From: Natrinema sp. DC36
Lineage (GTDB): Archaea; Halobacteriota; Halobacteria; Halobacteriales; Natrialbaceae
Direction of reading: 5' to 3'
Length of the DNA: 64,000 nucleotides
Assembly: GCF_020405225.1 (NCBI RefSeq)
Contig: NZ_CP084472.1
Location: 558,001-622,000 of the forward strand
A program made the translations under genes and the position numbers. Positions 42,717 through 49,790 of the stretch are shown here, in pieces; the stretch's first letter is position 1; the number at the start of each line of letters is the position of its first letter. The notes under the pieces are model-generated. The model was not told where the DNA came from. It did no database searches and worked only from the letters and a program-made list of their open reading frames with translations.

Positions 42717-43191
42717 TGGATACAACCGTGACTTTTATCAGTCTGTAGTACGTAGTAAGTATATGGGGAGTAAAAGATATGAAGATGAGGAGTTGCTTCG
42801 TAAAATGTATATTGATGATGAGATGAGTCAAAGTGAGATTGGTGATGAACTTGACTGTAGTGCCAGAACTATTGGGAGGAAATTGGATAAATACGATATA
42901 GAGGCTCGAGGACCAGGCGGTGCTGGAGTTCCGATAGCATCATATGTTCGAGATCCACGTGGATATCGTAAAGCATGGTGTAGAGATGATAACAAGGGAG
43001 TTTATATTCATCAACTCCTTGTGATTGCAAACGGAGAAGACCCCCATGCTGTCTTTGCAGATGGAACTGAAGTACATCATATAAATAAACATAAGCAAGA
43101 TAATAGACCCTCAAACGTTAAATTGATGGTTGACATGGAACATCAAGCAGAACACATCATCGGTTGTAATTGGACTGGTGTATCGGTATGA
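42700..43191 (+). CDS. HNH-type endonuclease with helix-turn-helix
   Basis: 163 residues. A helix-turn-helix (EMSQSEIGDELDCSARTIGR, about 46-65) precedes an HNH-like core (YIHQLLVIANGEDPH, EVHHINKHKQDNRPSNVKLM). This layout is typical of phage HNH homing endonucleases. An alternative start at the ATG at 42763 would remove 21 residues. The two adjacent HNH genes suggest nested insertions. Local AT content is raised. Confidence 0.78.
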   Translation: MADQFDGYNRDFYQSVVRSKYMGSKRYEDEELLRKMYIDDEMSQSEIGDELDCSARTIGRKLDKYDIEARGPGGAGVPIASYVRDPRGYRKAWCRDDNKGVYIHQLLVIANGEDPHAVFADGTEVHHINKHKQDNRPSNVKLMVDMEHQAEHIIGCNWTGVSV

Positions 43192-43298
43192 AAGTTGAAT
43201 GCACAAACTGCAATCGAGTGTGGTACGATAGAATGGAGTTAGAACAGCCTAACTATAGGAATTGGCGTTACTGTCCGTACTGTGGAGGTACGCTATGA
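43188..43298 (+). CDS. 36-residue zinc-ribbon microprotein
   Basis: CTNCNRVW and CPYCGGTL make a two-knuckle ribbon nearly filling the protein. ATGA overlaps join it to neighbours. It closely resembles the minus-strand microprotein at 45527-45646 (CPYCGGTE). Confidence 0.6.
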   Translation: MKVECTNCNRVWYDRMELEQPNYRNWRYCPYCGGTL

Positions 43299-43456
43299 CA
43301 TTCATTGCAGATGAATACACTGTAGAAGTATCTGGATTCAATATCGACTCTGATGAGCTAACAGAGGCTATAATGTCTGTAGATGGTGTTTATAAGTGTC
43401 CCATCAGACTACCTGAAAATGAGTGGTGGTGTAATGAAAGTGACATTCCCCGATGA
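43295..43456 (+). CDS. 53-residue small protein
   Basis: Starts at the ATG overlapping the previous stop; the longer upstream frame has no proper start. Contains two cysteines (KCPIRLPENEWWCN). Last gene of the operon; a T-rich repeat element follows at 43503. Confidence 0.58.
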   Translation: MTFIADEYTVEVSGFNIDSDELTEAIMSVDGVYKCPIRLPENEWWCNESDIPR

Positions 43457-43502
43457 TGCATCTGATCGGTTTCATGCTCGTTCATGAATGAGCGTAACCC
43501 CT

Positions 43503-43528
43503 CCTAATCATATTTCTGGAACTTTTAA
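43503..43528 (+). repeat. CCTAAT-ATTTCTGG repeat, diverged copy
   Basis: CCTAATCATATTTCTGG resembles the units at 46672, 46717 and 55498 but the final GCGATTTTT is replaced. It lies downstream of an operon end, as the 55498 copy does. Confidence 0.5.
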
Positions 43529-43550
43529 GCGGTAGGAAGGGCGCGGAAAT

Positions 43551-43748
43551 TTGGGTGCAACTCGTCTCACAAAAATAATAATTTTTACAGTCATGGTGGC
43601 GGTTTCCATATATCTGCTATCGTTTTACAACACAGAGGGGGAATTAATGGACCCCAGTGGAACGAGCGTGCGACACCCCACCGAAGCTAATCTTGATGGG
43701 GGCCTTTCACTCGAGTTAGTGCCTGAATTAACTCGAGTTAGTCATTGA
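43551..43748 (+). CDS. doubtful small membrane protein
   Basis: 65 residues with a TTG start. A hydrophobic helix (IIIFTVMVAVSIYLLSF) is followed by a soluble tail. CTTTTAAG at about 43521 could be a TATA box for a leaderless transcript. It overlaps the end of the convergent 43738-44340 gene. The protein-like pattern is weak. Confidence 0.33.
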   Translation: MGATRLTKIIIFTVMVAVSIYLLSFYNTEGELMDPSGTSVRHPTEANLDGGLSLELVPELTRVSH

Positions 43749-44340
43749 ATGCATGTCTCATCATGGTACGCAGATAACACGGAGCGAACAGTGCCTTTTG
43801 TGTGAAACGGGGATACCCGAAACCATCGTAGTAGGATGCGGCCGCTCGTTGACCGACTATCTCAGTGAACAATAGCGGGCGAACGAAACGGGGATAGCGC
43901 CCCTTGATGTGTTCAAATTTCTTATACTCTCCCTCGAGCGAAAAGTCGGTATCACACTCGAGATGCCCAAACCAATCATGCACTGCTCGAGCCTTCACGT
44001 TATCTTCCCATGACATGTGTTCTGGAGTGGAACCACCACTGAACACCCGAAGCTCATTATCTCGAGCGACTGACTCTTTCATATCAGCGAAACTATCATA
44101 GGGATCCTCATCGGTCCATATGACTGGAACAGGAATGCGGTCGTACCAAACCGAATTCACTCGAGCGATCGTATCGTACGCACCTTGCACGAATGACTCG
44201 ACATGATTCGGGTTGGTTGTGGCGTACCATCGTCCCAACACATCGCATAGGTCGGATTCAGTCAGATGTGTGTCCTCTCGAGCGATATCGTTGTTTCCTT
44301 CGAGATTCGTCGGTTTTACCGTCGTGTGTGCTTTGTACAT
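43738..44340 (-). CDS. conserved-looking protein of unknown function
   Basis: 200 residues, rich in aromatics and histidines. The segment AVHDWFGHLECDTDFSLEGE (about 117-136) looks like a metal-binding or catalytic core, with RPLLFTEIVGQRAAASYYDG following. I do not recognise the family. The promoter about 85 bases upstream implies a long leader, unlike its neighbours. Confidence 0.75.
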   Translation of the reverse strand: MYKAHTTVKPTNLEGNNDIAREDTHLTESDLCDVLGRWYATTNPNHVESFVQGAYDTIARVNSVWYDRIPVPVIWTDEDPYDSFADMKESVARDNELRVFSGGSTPEHMSWEDNVKARAVHDWFGHLECDTDFSLEGEYKKFEHIKGRYPRFVRPLLFTEIVGQRAAASYYDGFGYPRFTQKALFAPCYLRTMMRHAFND

Positions 44341-44373
44341 TGGTGAATCACTGTGTTTTTGGTGGCTTGTTTA

Positions 44374-44407
44374 GGCTATCTTACGCGGATGTGCTTACCA
44401 GATAGCC
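44374..44407 (-). other. hairpin in 5' leader of 43738-44340 gene
   Basis: GGCTATC (44374-44380) and GATAGCC (44401-44407) are perfect complements around a 20-base loop ending in TGCTTACCA, a degenerate copy of the operator element. It lies between the promoter and the start codon, so it could act as an operator or as an RNA structure. Confidence 0.45.
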
Positions 44408-44424
44408 CGCGACGAGTTGCCTCG

Positions 44425-44455
44425 TACTTACCACTTAGTGCATACACACATAAGG
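44425..44455 (-). promoter_or_regulatory. promoter with GTGGTAAGTAC
   Basis: Coding strand: CCTTATGTG (44447-44455) as TATA and the full GTGGTAAGTAC element at 44424-44434. Predicted start of transcription about 44426. Confidence 0.6.
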
Positions 44456-44749
44456 CTTTCGTTTCCCGCGTACGCAAGGCATGGCAGTCACTCGAGACAA
44501 GAGGATATTACTCGAGATAATAATTTGCGGATAAGAGTACACACCCATTGAACACTGTATTACACTCGTTGAGCCACTGCTACACACTCATAGAAAGCCA
44601 TAGAATGCCCGTGGGTCAGTTTCTCCAGTCGATCCGACTGATTCCCTACGTTACGTGCATACCGCATACAAGCACATCGAATGAATCATGCACATTGTAG
44701 GGCGGTATAACTCACAGTTATATTCTCGAGACAAATAAAAAAGTCTCAG
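44456..44749. other. non-coding stretch with short palindromes
   Basis: No convincing gene. Holds ATAACTCACAGTTAT (44707-44721, perfect inverted repeat), two ACTCGAGA copies, and a T-tract terminator for the 44750 gene (coding strand GACTTTTTTATTTG, about 44735-44748). A related palindrome occurs at 46481. Confidence 0.5.
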
Positions 44750-45046
44750 TTATCCCAGATATTCGTTTGGATTGTTAGAATAGTTTTCCACAACTTTCTT
44801 AGCTTCTTTGACAGTATCACATGCGCTTTGATCTAACACGTTCGTTTTTGCGTATCCATCCATTCCCGTATCTTCACCACTTGGATGATGAAGTGAAATT
44901 TCATAACAATTCGTTTTCTGAATCGACAGTGCAAATTTATCACGTTCGTATTCGGCAGAGTATGGCGGGAGCCCGTCAAATTCGTTCCAACCATCGGCGA
45001 CTGCGTTTATTATCTGTCGTACGTCCGTATCTTTGTCTTGAGACAT
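44750..45046 (-). CDS. 98-residue protein of unknown function
   Basis: Starts at ATG 45044-45046, matching a leaderless transcript from the promoter at 45050-45077. It shows a mixed helix/strand pattern (RQIINAVADGWNEFDGLPPY, FALSIQKTNCYEISLHHPSG). No family recognised. A T-rich terminator follows directly. Confidence 0.68.
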   Translation of the reverse strand: MSQDKDTDVRQIINAVADGWNEFDGLPPYSAEYERDKFALSIQKTNCYEISLHHPSGEDTGMDGYAKTNVLDQSACDTVKEAKKVVENYSNNPNEYLG

Positions 45047-45049
45047 ACA

Positions 45050-45077
45050 TACCACTTACTTATACACACATATAAAC
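45050..45077 (-). promoter_or_regulatory. promoter with AAGTAAGTGGTA
   Basis: Coding strand GTTTATATG (TATA) followed by AAGTAAGTGGTA immediately before the ATG. A second GGTAAGT copy overlaps the upstream side of the TATA box. Confidence 0.58.
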
Positions 45078-45117
45078 TTACCGATTTCCTGGGAATGCGC
45101 CACAGTAATAACTCGGA

Positions 45118-45136
45118 GCCAAAAAATAACTGACTC
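45118..45136 (-). terminator. T-tract terminator AGTCAGTTATTTTTT
   Basis: On the minus strand AGTCAGTTATTTTTT occurs here, downstream of the microprotein pair at 45254-45426, and again at about 45497-45511 after the zinc-ribbon gene at 45527. U-rich stops are the archaeal type. Confidence 0.5.
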
Positions 45137-45253
45137 TCCGCTACGGTTTCGGAATGTCGATCGATCCTGAATGAGAATAGTTACCGACTTGAAACGTACC
45201 ACCGAATGATATTATGTCACTCGAGTGTTCAATATCAACCGTGTGTTGTATTA

Positions 45254-45337
45254 TCATGTTAGTGCAAGACCGATGAGTAATAACGCTGTTACAACGACCG
45301 CGGTCACTTCCGCAGCCCAGTATGGTTTGATCGTCAT
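45254..45337 (-). CDS. 27-residue membrane microprotein
   Basis: Encodes one hydrophobic helix (AEVTAVVVTALLLIGLALT) after a short polar start. The ATG at 45335-45337 overlaps the stop of the preceding 30-residue gene (ATGA). Both short genes lie behind a full accessory-type promoter, which makes translation credible despite their size. Confidence 0.55.
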   Translation of the reverse strand: MTIKPYWAAEVTAVVVTALLLIGLALT

Positions 45338-45426
45338 TGATCCGTCTTTCTCTCGTTCACTTCCCGCTGTTTCTCACGGCGTTTACGCGCTTCAACGAAC
45401 TTTTCAGGGAGTTGGCTTCTACTCAT
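45334..45426 (-). CDS. 30-residue basic microprotein
   Basis: Highly charged helix (SRSQLPEKFVEARKRREKQR). The ATG at 45424-45426 lies four bases after a double operator element and about 30 bases after a TATA box. A basic helix this short could bind nucleic acid or a membrane partner; the role is unknown. Confidence 0.55.
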   Translation of the reverse strand: MSRSQLPEKFVEARKRREKQREVNERKTDQ

Positions 45427-45429
45427 GTT

Positions 45430-45462
45430 ACACTTACCACTTAGTTACCATCGCACATAAAG
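45430..45462 (-). promoter_or_regulatory. promoter with two operator elements
   Basis: Coding strand: CTTTATGTG (TATA), then GGTAACTAAG and GTGGTAAGTG in tandem, then the ATG at 45426. Two adjacent copies of the element in one promoter. Confidence 0.62.
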
Positions 45463-45496
45463 GTGGCGGTATGCACAAGAGTAATAATCGAAGGTC

Positions 45497-45512
45497 AAAA
45501 AATAACTGACTT
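45497..45512 (-). terminator. T-tract terminator, second copy
   Basis: Minus strand AGTCAGTTATTTTTT, 15 bases after the stop of the 45527-45646 gene. Same sequence as at 45118-45136. Confidence 0.5.
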
Positions 45513-45526
45513 TATTTCAAACCGTT

Positions 45527-45646
45527 TTATAGCTCAATCCAAATCTCCGTACCACCACAATAGGGACAGTATTCGACATCATTCTTGTGGTTATCAGGGA
45601 CTTTAAATTCACGCTTACAACCGCTGTGGCAAGCAACAGTTTTCAT
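45527..45646 (-). CDS. 39-residue zinc-ribbon microprotein
   Basis: CHSGCKREF and CPYCGGTE form a two-knuckle ribbon. The start overlaps the preceding gene's stop (ATGA) and a T-tract terminator follows its own stop, so it is the second gene of a two-gene unit. Confidence 0.6.
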   Translation of the reverse strand: MKTVACHSGCKREFKVPDNHKNDVEYCPYCGGTEIWIEL

Positions 45647-46290
45647 TGTTCTTTTCCCTCCGCACAATCGTAATATCCTTCACGGAATGCGGTGGAAACA
45701 TCTTCGTTATAGATGTCATGCACGACATCAATCGGTAACTCTTGATAGGTACCATACCCACTATCTTCGTATCCAGCGATCGAACGGAGCTTAGGGGCAA
45801 GAATGTTAGCCCAACGAGCGGAGTCCGTTGGAACCTCGGGTTTTGAATCGGCGAATTCGCCACCTTCACCGTATTCACCTTCAATGGGACTTGCCTCCGC
45901 ATATCCCATTTCATAGGCCTTTTCTTTCGCTTTCTCAGCGATTTGTTCAATGGTTAGACACTCGTTATACTCGCCCAATTCTTCAGACATTCGTAGCCTG
46001 AAGAAAAGCTTCGGATCTTGTGACTTGTAGACAAGAATGTGAGTGTCGAGCGGTTTTTCACAATCGGCGCAAAGGGTGCCAGGATAGTCACTTTCCGCAT
46101 CACCGAACATTACGCTGTTATCTTCGTTGTGCCATTCTTCGTCGCTCACACAGCCCGCGCATACGATATGTGCATCATCAACGAACATACCAGCAACACC
46201 ATAGGGTGCGTGTCCGTTCGGTGTTTGACTCTTACTCACAGCGGTCTCACGGTCGAGAGTATCGTTATCCGTTACGATTATATCGCTCAT
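45643..46290 (-). CDS. zinc-binding acidic protein, 215 residues
   Basis: Begins at ATG 46288-46290. A four-cysteine ribbon (HIVCAGCVSDEEWH and TLCADCEKPLD, about 50-90) precedes a helical segment (LTIEQIAEKAKEKAYEMGYA) and a C-terminal part with AFREGYYDCAEGKEQ. Function unknown; possibly a regulator that uses the ribbon for protein or DNA contacts. Confidence 0.7.
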   Translation of the reverse strand: MSDIIVTDNDTLDRETAVSKSQTPNGHAPYGVAGMFVDDAHIVCAGCVSDEEWHNEDNSVMFGDAESDYPGTLCADCEKPLDTHILVYKSQDPKLFFRLRMSEELGEYNECLTIEQIAEKAKEKAYEMGYAEASPIEGEYGEGGEFADSKPEVPTDSARWANILAPKLRSIAGYEDSGYGTYQELPIDVVHDIYNEDVSTAFREGYYDCAEGKEQ

Positions 46291-46296
46291 ATCCAA

Positions 46297-46324
46297 TTAC
46301 CACTTACATACCGACCCACATAAA
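46297..46324 (-). promoter_or_regulatory. promoter with GTAAGTGGTAA
   Basis: Coding strand TTTATGTG (TATA, 46316-46323) and GTAAGTGGTAA (about 46299-46309), directly before the 46290 start codon. Confidence 0.58.
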
Positions 46325-46613
46325 CCCACCGATATCGACGCACCACACACGTGTAACAGGATATGGAAAATACGATCATTGGATATTACTCTCACGAATG
46401 GATTGAGTGACAAATATTACCGACATGGTCTCTTTTATGTCGATCGCTCCATTACTTGAGTGTATGAAATCACACCGCCGCATAACCCACAGTTATGCTC
46501 GCCGATATTACTCAGATGTATTTCTCACACCATCAGTATTACTCAGGATAATATTACCACCAGTTATGTGGACCGAAGGGAACGAGGGGATAATATCAGA
46601 TTAGTGAAATAGA

Positions 46614-46638
46614 CCCTAATTGAAAATCTGCGATTTTC
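46614..46638 (+). repeat. CCCTAAT plus GAAAATC hairpin, copy 1
   Basis: CCCTAATTGAAAATCTGCGA then TTTTC. The 55470-55494 copy differs at one base. The 7-bp stem with a TGC loop is conserved in both. Confidence 0.6.
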
Positions 46639-46671
46639 GGCGAGGATTGTGATCTGCTTTGCAGATCGCGT

Positions 46672-46697
46672 CCTAATAATATTTCTGGCGATTTTTT
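46672..46697 (+). repeat. CCTAATAATATTTCTGGCGATTTTTT, copy 1
   Basis: A 25-base unit ending in a T-run. It recurs exactly at 46717-46741, with two differences at 55498-55522, and in diverged form at 43503 and 46761. Confidence 0.65.
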
Positions 46698-46716
46698 CAG
46701 CAACCTCGAAATAGGC

Positions 46717-46741
46717 CCTAATAATATTTCTGGCGATTTTT
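46717..46741 (+). repeat. CCTAAT-ATTTCTGG repeat, copy 2
   Basis: Identical over 25 bases to the copy 45 bases upstream, in the same orientation. A third, diverged unit (TCTAATTATAATTCTGGCT) follows at 46761-46779. Confidence 0.65.
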
Positions 46742-46904
46742 GGGGAAAGTTAAAAACGGTTCTAATTATAATTCTGGCTCGAGCGCAACTCACCCACAGA
46801 TCTCTCCTCACGTGGCTGTGGCACCCACCACACTGTTTTTAGAAAAGACACGTGGTTTCCACCAAACCAATTGAAAAACCGCTCAGAAAACGACTATGCT
46901 CCTC

Positions 46905-47456
46905 TCAGTAACCGTCGTCGGGGAACTGTCCCTCCTCCGCATCGAACGCCACAGCAACCGCCTCTTGATCGTACACTACCCCCCATTCATTTTCGTTCTC
47001 ACCGCCAGAGAACATGCGACCCCCACCGATGCATTCGACGGCTACAATATTTTCCATCCCCAACTCACGGGATACTTTTTCACGGACGATCTCGCCGTAC
47101 TTGTGTTCGTACGACGGATCATAGAGCAGTCGATCTCCCTCGATGCGTAGCTGTTCATCGATCCACTGGGTCCACGACTTGTCAAGACCGTCTTCAACTT
47201 GCTCAACGTAGATGTGATGTAGTCCAGACCATTCTGGATCTCGCATTTGCTCACGCCGCCGTTGCATCTCCTCCTCGGTCACGGGAACCATGCGCGTACC
47301 AGTCGCACCATGAAAGTCACGTTCATCATCTGGATACACGAACGTATCATCGAGGAACGTGAACACACAGTCGTCTCGAGCTATTAGCGTATTGTATTTG
47401 CGTCGAACAGATCCGTTCGTATCTTCGGTCACTTCGTAGTTGGCTTCACTTGCCAT
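46905..47456 (-). CDS. 183-residue acidic protein
   Basis: Begins MASEANYEVTED at the leaderless ATG 47454-47456. The central part (EEEMQRRREQMRDPEWSGLH) is helical and the rest is mixed, with many tyrosines. Its first seven codons are almost identical in DNA to those of the 48275 gene, indicating duplicated 5' ends. No family recognised. Confidence 0.68.
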   Translation of the reverse strand: MASEANYEVTEDTNGSVRRKYNTLIARDDCVFTFLDDTFVYPDDERDFHGATGTRMVPVTEEEMQRRREQMRDPEWSGLHHIYVEQVEDGLDKSWTQWIDEQLRIEGDRLLYDPSYEHKYGEIVREKVSRELGMENIVAVECIGGGRMFSGGENENEWGVVYDQEAVAVAFDAEEGQFPDDGY

Positions 47457-47467
47457 ACTACATCCAT

Positions 47468-47488
47468 GTACTTACCACACCATAAAGT
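47468..47488 (-). promoter_or_regulatory. promoter with GTGGTAAGTAC
   Basis: Coding strand CTTTATGG (TATA) then GTGGTAAGTAC (47468-47478) and CATGG; transcription should start within a few bases of the ATG. A second site in the opposite orientation, TTGGTAAGTAAG, lies at 47512-47523. Confidence 0.65.
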
Positions 47489-47533
47489 TTGTGGTATCTA
47501 CTCAGCACACAGTTGGTAAGTAAGAAGAAAATC

Positions 47534-47770
47534 TTACTCGTCTGAGAATTCAAACGACGGTTCGACACGTCCGAACATGATCTTTCCGTAACCACACTCG
47601 AGGATCGCGTACCCATTCTCGAGGAATTTCTTTGTAACGTGTTTTCCGAGCCCCATCGCCTCATTATTTTTCATCACTGTGATGATTTCTTCATCATCGC
47701 GGACGTGGACTTTGTCGATATCACCGTACTCTCTGAGTTGCTCGATGTATTGTTGTAGTTCTCCGTTCAT
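47534..47770 (-). CDS. 78-residue small protein
   Basis: Third gene of a small operon starting at 48275. The sequence (NNEAMGLGKHVTKKFLENGY) suggests a compact alpha/beta fold. Adjoins the gene before it at 47770. Unknown function. Confidence 0.65.
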   Translation of the reverse strand: MNGELQQYIEQLREYGDIDKVHVRDDEEIITVMKNNEAMGLGKHVTKKFLENGYAILECGYGKIMFGRVEPSFEFSDE

Positions 47771-48009
47771 TATTGATATTGGTTATTTCCTTCGAGATCG
47801 AATTCTTCGAGATCGTTACGAACCATTGTCATTCCGACCTCGAGCTTGTCCTTATCGACACCATCGACGTAGCCCACACGTTCTTCCATTGAACGTGATT
47901 TATACAACACCAATCGGCTCCCTCGCTTCTCACACCGTTTGAACCAGATACCGACCCCTGGTCCTTGAAGCAAGTACATGTGGCTGTCGTCGTCGTATGC
48001 TACTCTCAT
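47770..48009 (-). CDS. 79-residue beta-rich protein
   Basis: Short strands throughout (HMYLLQGPGVGIWFKRCEKR, SRLVLYKSRSMEERVGYVDG). The ATG overlaps the preceding stop by four bases. Not recognised. Confidence 0.65.
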   Translation of the reverse strand: MRVAYDDDSHMYLLQGPGVGIWFKRCEKRGSRLVLYKSRSMEERVGYVDGVDKDKLEVGMTMVRNDLEEFDLEGNNQYQ

Positions 48010-48275
48010 TTGAGTCCTTCCGCCTCTTTCTTCCGCTCTTCCGCAGCCGCTTTCGTCGTGTTTTGCATGGTTCGTTGTAGGGCGTAGAGGCGTTGTGTAA
48101 CCTCGTCTGGTAGTCCATTGGTGATATCCACACCCTCGACAGATGCATCGATCGTCGCACCAACGTTGCCCGTCTCATACTCGCCTGTCGAGACGGTCTC
48201 GTTCGCACGGATCTGCACGCCTTCCGCGGTTATTATTATGTCCTCTGCCTCTTCGGAGGTGGCTTCACTTGCCAT
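48006..48275 (-). CDS. 89-residue protein, operon head
   Basis: Begins MASEATSEEAEDI with the same 19-base start context as the 47456 gene. Beta-type centre and charged C-terminal helix (TTKAAAEERKKEAEG). Promoter lies directly upstream, giving a leaderless transcript. Confidence 0.65.
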   Translation of the reverse strand: MASEATSEEAEDIIITAEGVQIRANETVSTGEYETGNVGATIDASVEGVDITNGLPDEVTQRLYALQRTMQNTTKAAAEERKKEAEGLK

Positions 48276-48288
48276 ACTCGTACAATAT

Positions 48289-48306
48289 GGCTACCACATA
48301 ATAAAG
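48289..48306 (-). promoter_or_regulatory. promoter with variant element GTGGTAGCC
   Basis: Coding strand CTTTATTATG followed by GTGGTAGCCATATTG. The 49760 promoter shares the variant (GAGGTAGCCATATGG), so these two form a subgroup. Confidence 0.58.
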
Positions 48307-48314
48307 CTTCTGTT

Positions 48315-48518
48315 TTACAACTCTTCGTCAACGATGAACACACCGAACCCACCGCAACATGCGATCATGACGCCTATGATCCCGAGTAATACTGGATCGT
48401 AGAAGTTTTGTTCACCCGTAGCAGCCCAATACAAACCATCACCTACAGCAGCGCAGAACGCAAGGGTGCCAACGAGGGTGATGAGCACAACGACGGCCAT
48501 GCTAATTTGTTTCATCAT
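48315..48518 (-). CDS. two-helix membrane protein
   Basis: 67 residues from the ATG overlapping the previous stop. Two hydrophobic helices (ISMAVVVLITLVGTLAFCAA and LLGIIGVMIACCGGFGVFIV) around an acidic loop. Third gene of the operon 48942-48315. Function unknown. Confidence 0.65.
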   Translation of the reverse strand: MMKQISMAVVVLITLVGTLAFCAAVGDGLYWAATGEQNFYDPVLLGIIGVMIACCGGFGVFIVDEEL

Positions 48519-48715
48519 TGTTTCTCCTCCACGCTCCACCCTTCATCGAGTTTTTCGTATAGCTCTTCTTTGGTCTTTCCAACGTGTCTGTTGCCGTCTC
48601 GAAGGCGAATTACTGTCGTCCCCTCCCCATCAATGAAGATATTGGACACGTTGTACGTGAATCGTCCAGCATCGATCAACACACGGTCGTCAATGATCGG
48701 ACGCTCGTCGTTCAT
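48515..48715 (-). CDS. 66-residue protein
   Basis: Central gene of the operon, tied by ATGA overlaps on both sides. Pattern of short strands and one helix (RHVGKTKEELYEKLDEGW). No family recognised. Confidence 0.65.
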   Translation of the reverse strand: MNDERPIIDDRVLIDAGRFTYNVSNIFIDGEGTTVIRLRDGNRHVGKTKEELYEKLDEGWSVEEKQ

Positions 48716-48942
48716 TCTTCCGCCTCCATACTCTTCCAGTACTGAATGATGATGTTACCGTCTGGACCGACATCGAGATCATACTCAACACCATCAGCGA
48801 AAGCGATCTCGACTTCCGCCTCCCCCGTAATGGTGTTTGGATGATCGTCTGGTTTATCAGGATAGGTTTCGAGGTGTTCTTCGGCTACACCAATTTTGAT
48901 CTGTTCAACGTGGTCGGCATCGGGTGTCTCGCTGACTACCAT
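48712..48942 (-). CDS. 76-residue acidic protein, operon head
   Basis: Leaderless ATG at 48940-48942. Contains EHLETYPDKPDDHPNTITGE and a beta hairpin (EYDLDVGPDGNIIIQYW). Unknown function. Its promoter is nearly identical to that of the 49404 gene. Confidence 0.65.
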   Translation of the reverse strand: MVVSETPDADHVEQIKIGVAEEHLETYPDKPDDHPNTITGEAEVEIAFADGVEYDLDVGPDGNIIIQYWKSMEAEE

Positions 48943-48953
48943 ACACCAACCAT

Positions 48954-48972
48954 GTACTTACCACATAATAAG
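48954..48972 (-). promoter_or_regulatory. promoter, best consensus example
   Basis: Coding strand CTTATTATGTGGTAAGTACA then TGGT: TATA box and GTGGTAAGTAC share a base. TATA-to-ATG distance is about 26 bases, so the mRNA has no leader. Confidence 0.68.
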
Positions 48973-48981
48973 TGTACCGAT

Positions 48982-49404
48982 TTACAGTTTGATAGGTGAG
49001 ACCATGAACCAGTAGTCCTCACCACCATCGATTACGACTGGATAGACGTTGCCTCGATCAAACCGAGATTCGGAATTGTTATTGAGATATTCGCGTTCCT
49101 CACCTAACACGTCGAGAATGCGATCGACGTATTCGGCTGTGACGTAATGACGCACACCCTCTTTTTCGAAACGCCAGGTCCGTGTCATATTACCATCGAC
49201 ATCGAGAGTGTCTGTCTGCGACCACCCCACACTCTCAAGTTCGGTGAGATCGACAACACCGAATTTGATTTCGGTTTTTGGAATGAGGGCGACAATACCG
49301 TCTTCACCGACGTATGTATCGTCAGCGGTTGCGTGTGCTACTATGTCGTATGCCTCTTCCGCATTAAATTCCTCTTTGAACCGTTCGACAAGGTCGCTTA
49401 CCAT
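48982..49404 (-). CDS. 140-residue acidic protein
   Basis: Monocistronic. N-terminal helix (VERFKEEFNAEEAYDIVAHA) and a beta-rich remainder with WRFEKEGVRHYVTAEYVDRI. No recognised domain. Confidence 0.66.
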   Translation of the reverse strand: MVSDLVERFKEEFNAEEAYDIVAHATADDTYVGEDGIVALIPKTEIKFGVVDLTELESVGWSQTDTLDVDGNMTRTWRFEKEGVRHYVTAEYVDRILDVLGEEREYLNNNSESRFDRGNVYPVVIDGGEDYWFMVSPIKL

Positions 49405-49415
49405 ACCACAACCAT

Positions 49416-49434
49416 GTACTTACCACATAATAAG
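49416..49434 (-). promoter_or_regulatory. promoter, near-identical to 48954
   Basis: The stretch from TATA through the operator and CATGGT is the same as in the 48942 promoter, while the genes behind are unrelated, pointing to shuffled promoter cassettes or strong selection. Confidence 0.68.
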
Positions 49435-49442
49435 TGTGCCGA

Positions 49443-49760
49443 TTACTGGATGACGTTGTTCTCCCAGTAGCTTTGATGTAGGTCGGCGAGGTGACTGAGT
49501 AGCGTTTCGGTATCTTCGTCCATGATCGAAGCGGTGTGTTCATCACCGCCCCACCATCCATCGACTCGACCCGCGTATAACGCAACCTCGATATGCGGAC
49601 CGCCCGTAGTGAGTACGGCGATAATTTCACTGATATCACCGTCGATAGACGCTTCCACTTTTATCTCAAACGGATCAAGCTCTTCACTTGGGTCGTCCAT
49701 CGCTTCAATGCGTTTTGCTGTCGCAACCACTTCATCAACGATCAGATCTTCACTTCCCAT
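49443..49760 (-). CDS. 105-residue acidic protein
   Basis: Leaderless ATG 49758-49760. Predicted mixed fold (EIKVEASIDGDISEIIAVLT, PHIEVALYAGRVDGWWGGDE). Monocistronic. Function unknown. Confidence 0.66.
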   Translation of the reverse strand: MGSEDLIVDEVVATAKRIEAMDDPSEELDPFEIKVEASIDGDISEIIAVLTTGGPHIEVALYAGRVDGWWGGDEHTASIMDEDTETLLSHLADLHQSYWENNVIQ

Positions 49761-49773
49761 ACTACTACCATAT

Positions 49774-49790
49774 GGCTACCTCATAATAAC
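49774..49790 (-). promoter_or_regulatory. promoter with variant element GAGGTAGCC
   Basis: Coding strand GTTATTATGAGGTAGCCATA, same subgroup as the 48275 promoter. Confidence 0.55.

Larger units (their letters stand above)
46325..46904. other. non-coding region with hairpins and repeats
   Basis: No convincing gene in 580 bases. Contains the CATAAC-GTTATG palindrome (46481-46497), hairpin GAAAATC-TGC-GATTTTC (46622-46638), hairpin GATCTGC-TTT-GCAGATC (46651-46667) and three copies of the CCTAAT-ATTTCTGG repeat. Candidate roles are replication origin, terminator cluster or a non-coding RNA. Confidence 0.55.

Noticed and set aside
45225-45509. Plus-strand frame of 94 codons
   Set aside because: It lies opposite two microproteins that have a promoter, overlapping start/stop and terminator; the plus frame has none of these.
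46407-46604. Plus-strand frame in the gene-free region
   Set aside because: No promoter or ribosome binding site, and the composition is untypical. Treated as non-coding.
46614-46779. Repeats considered as a CRISPR array
   Set aside because: Units are too few, irregularly spaced and hairpin/T-rich, with no spacers of even length and no cas genes.
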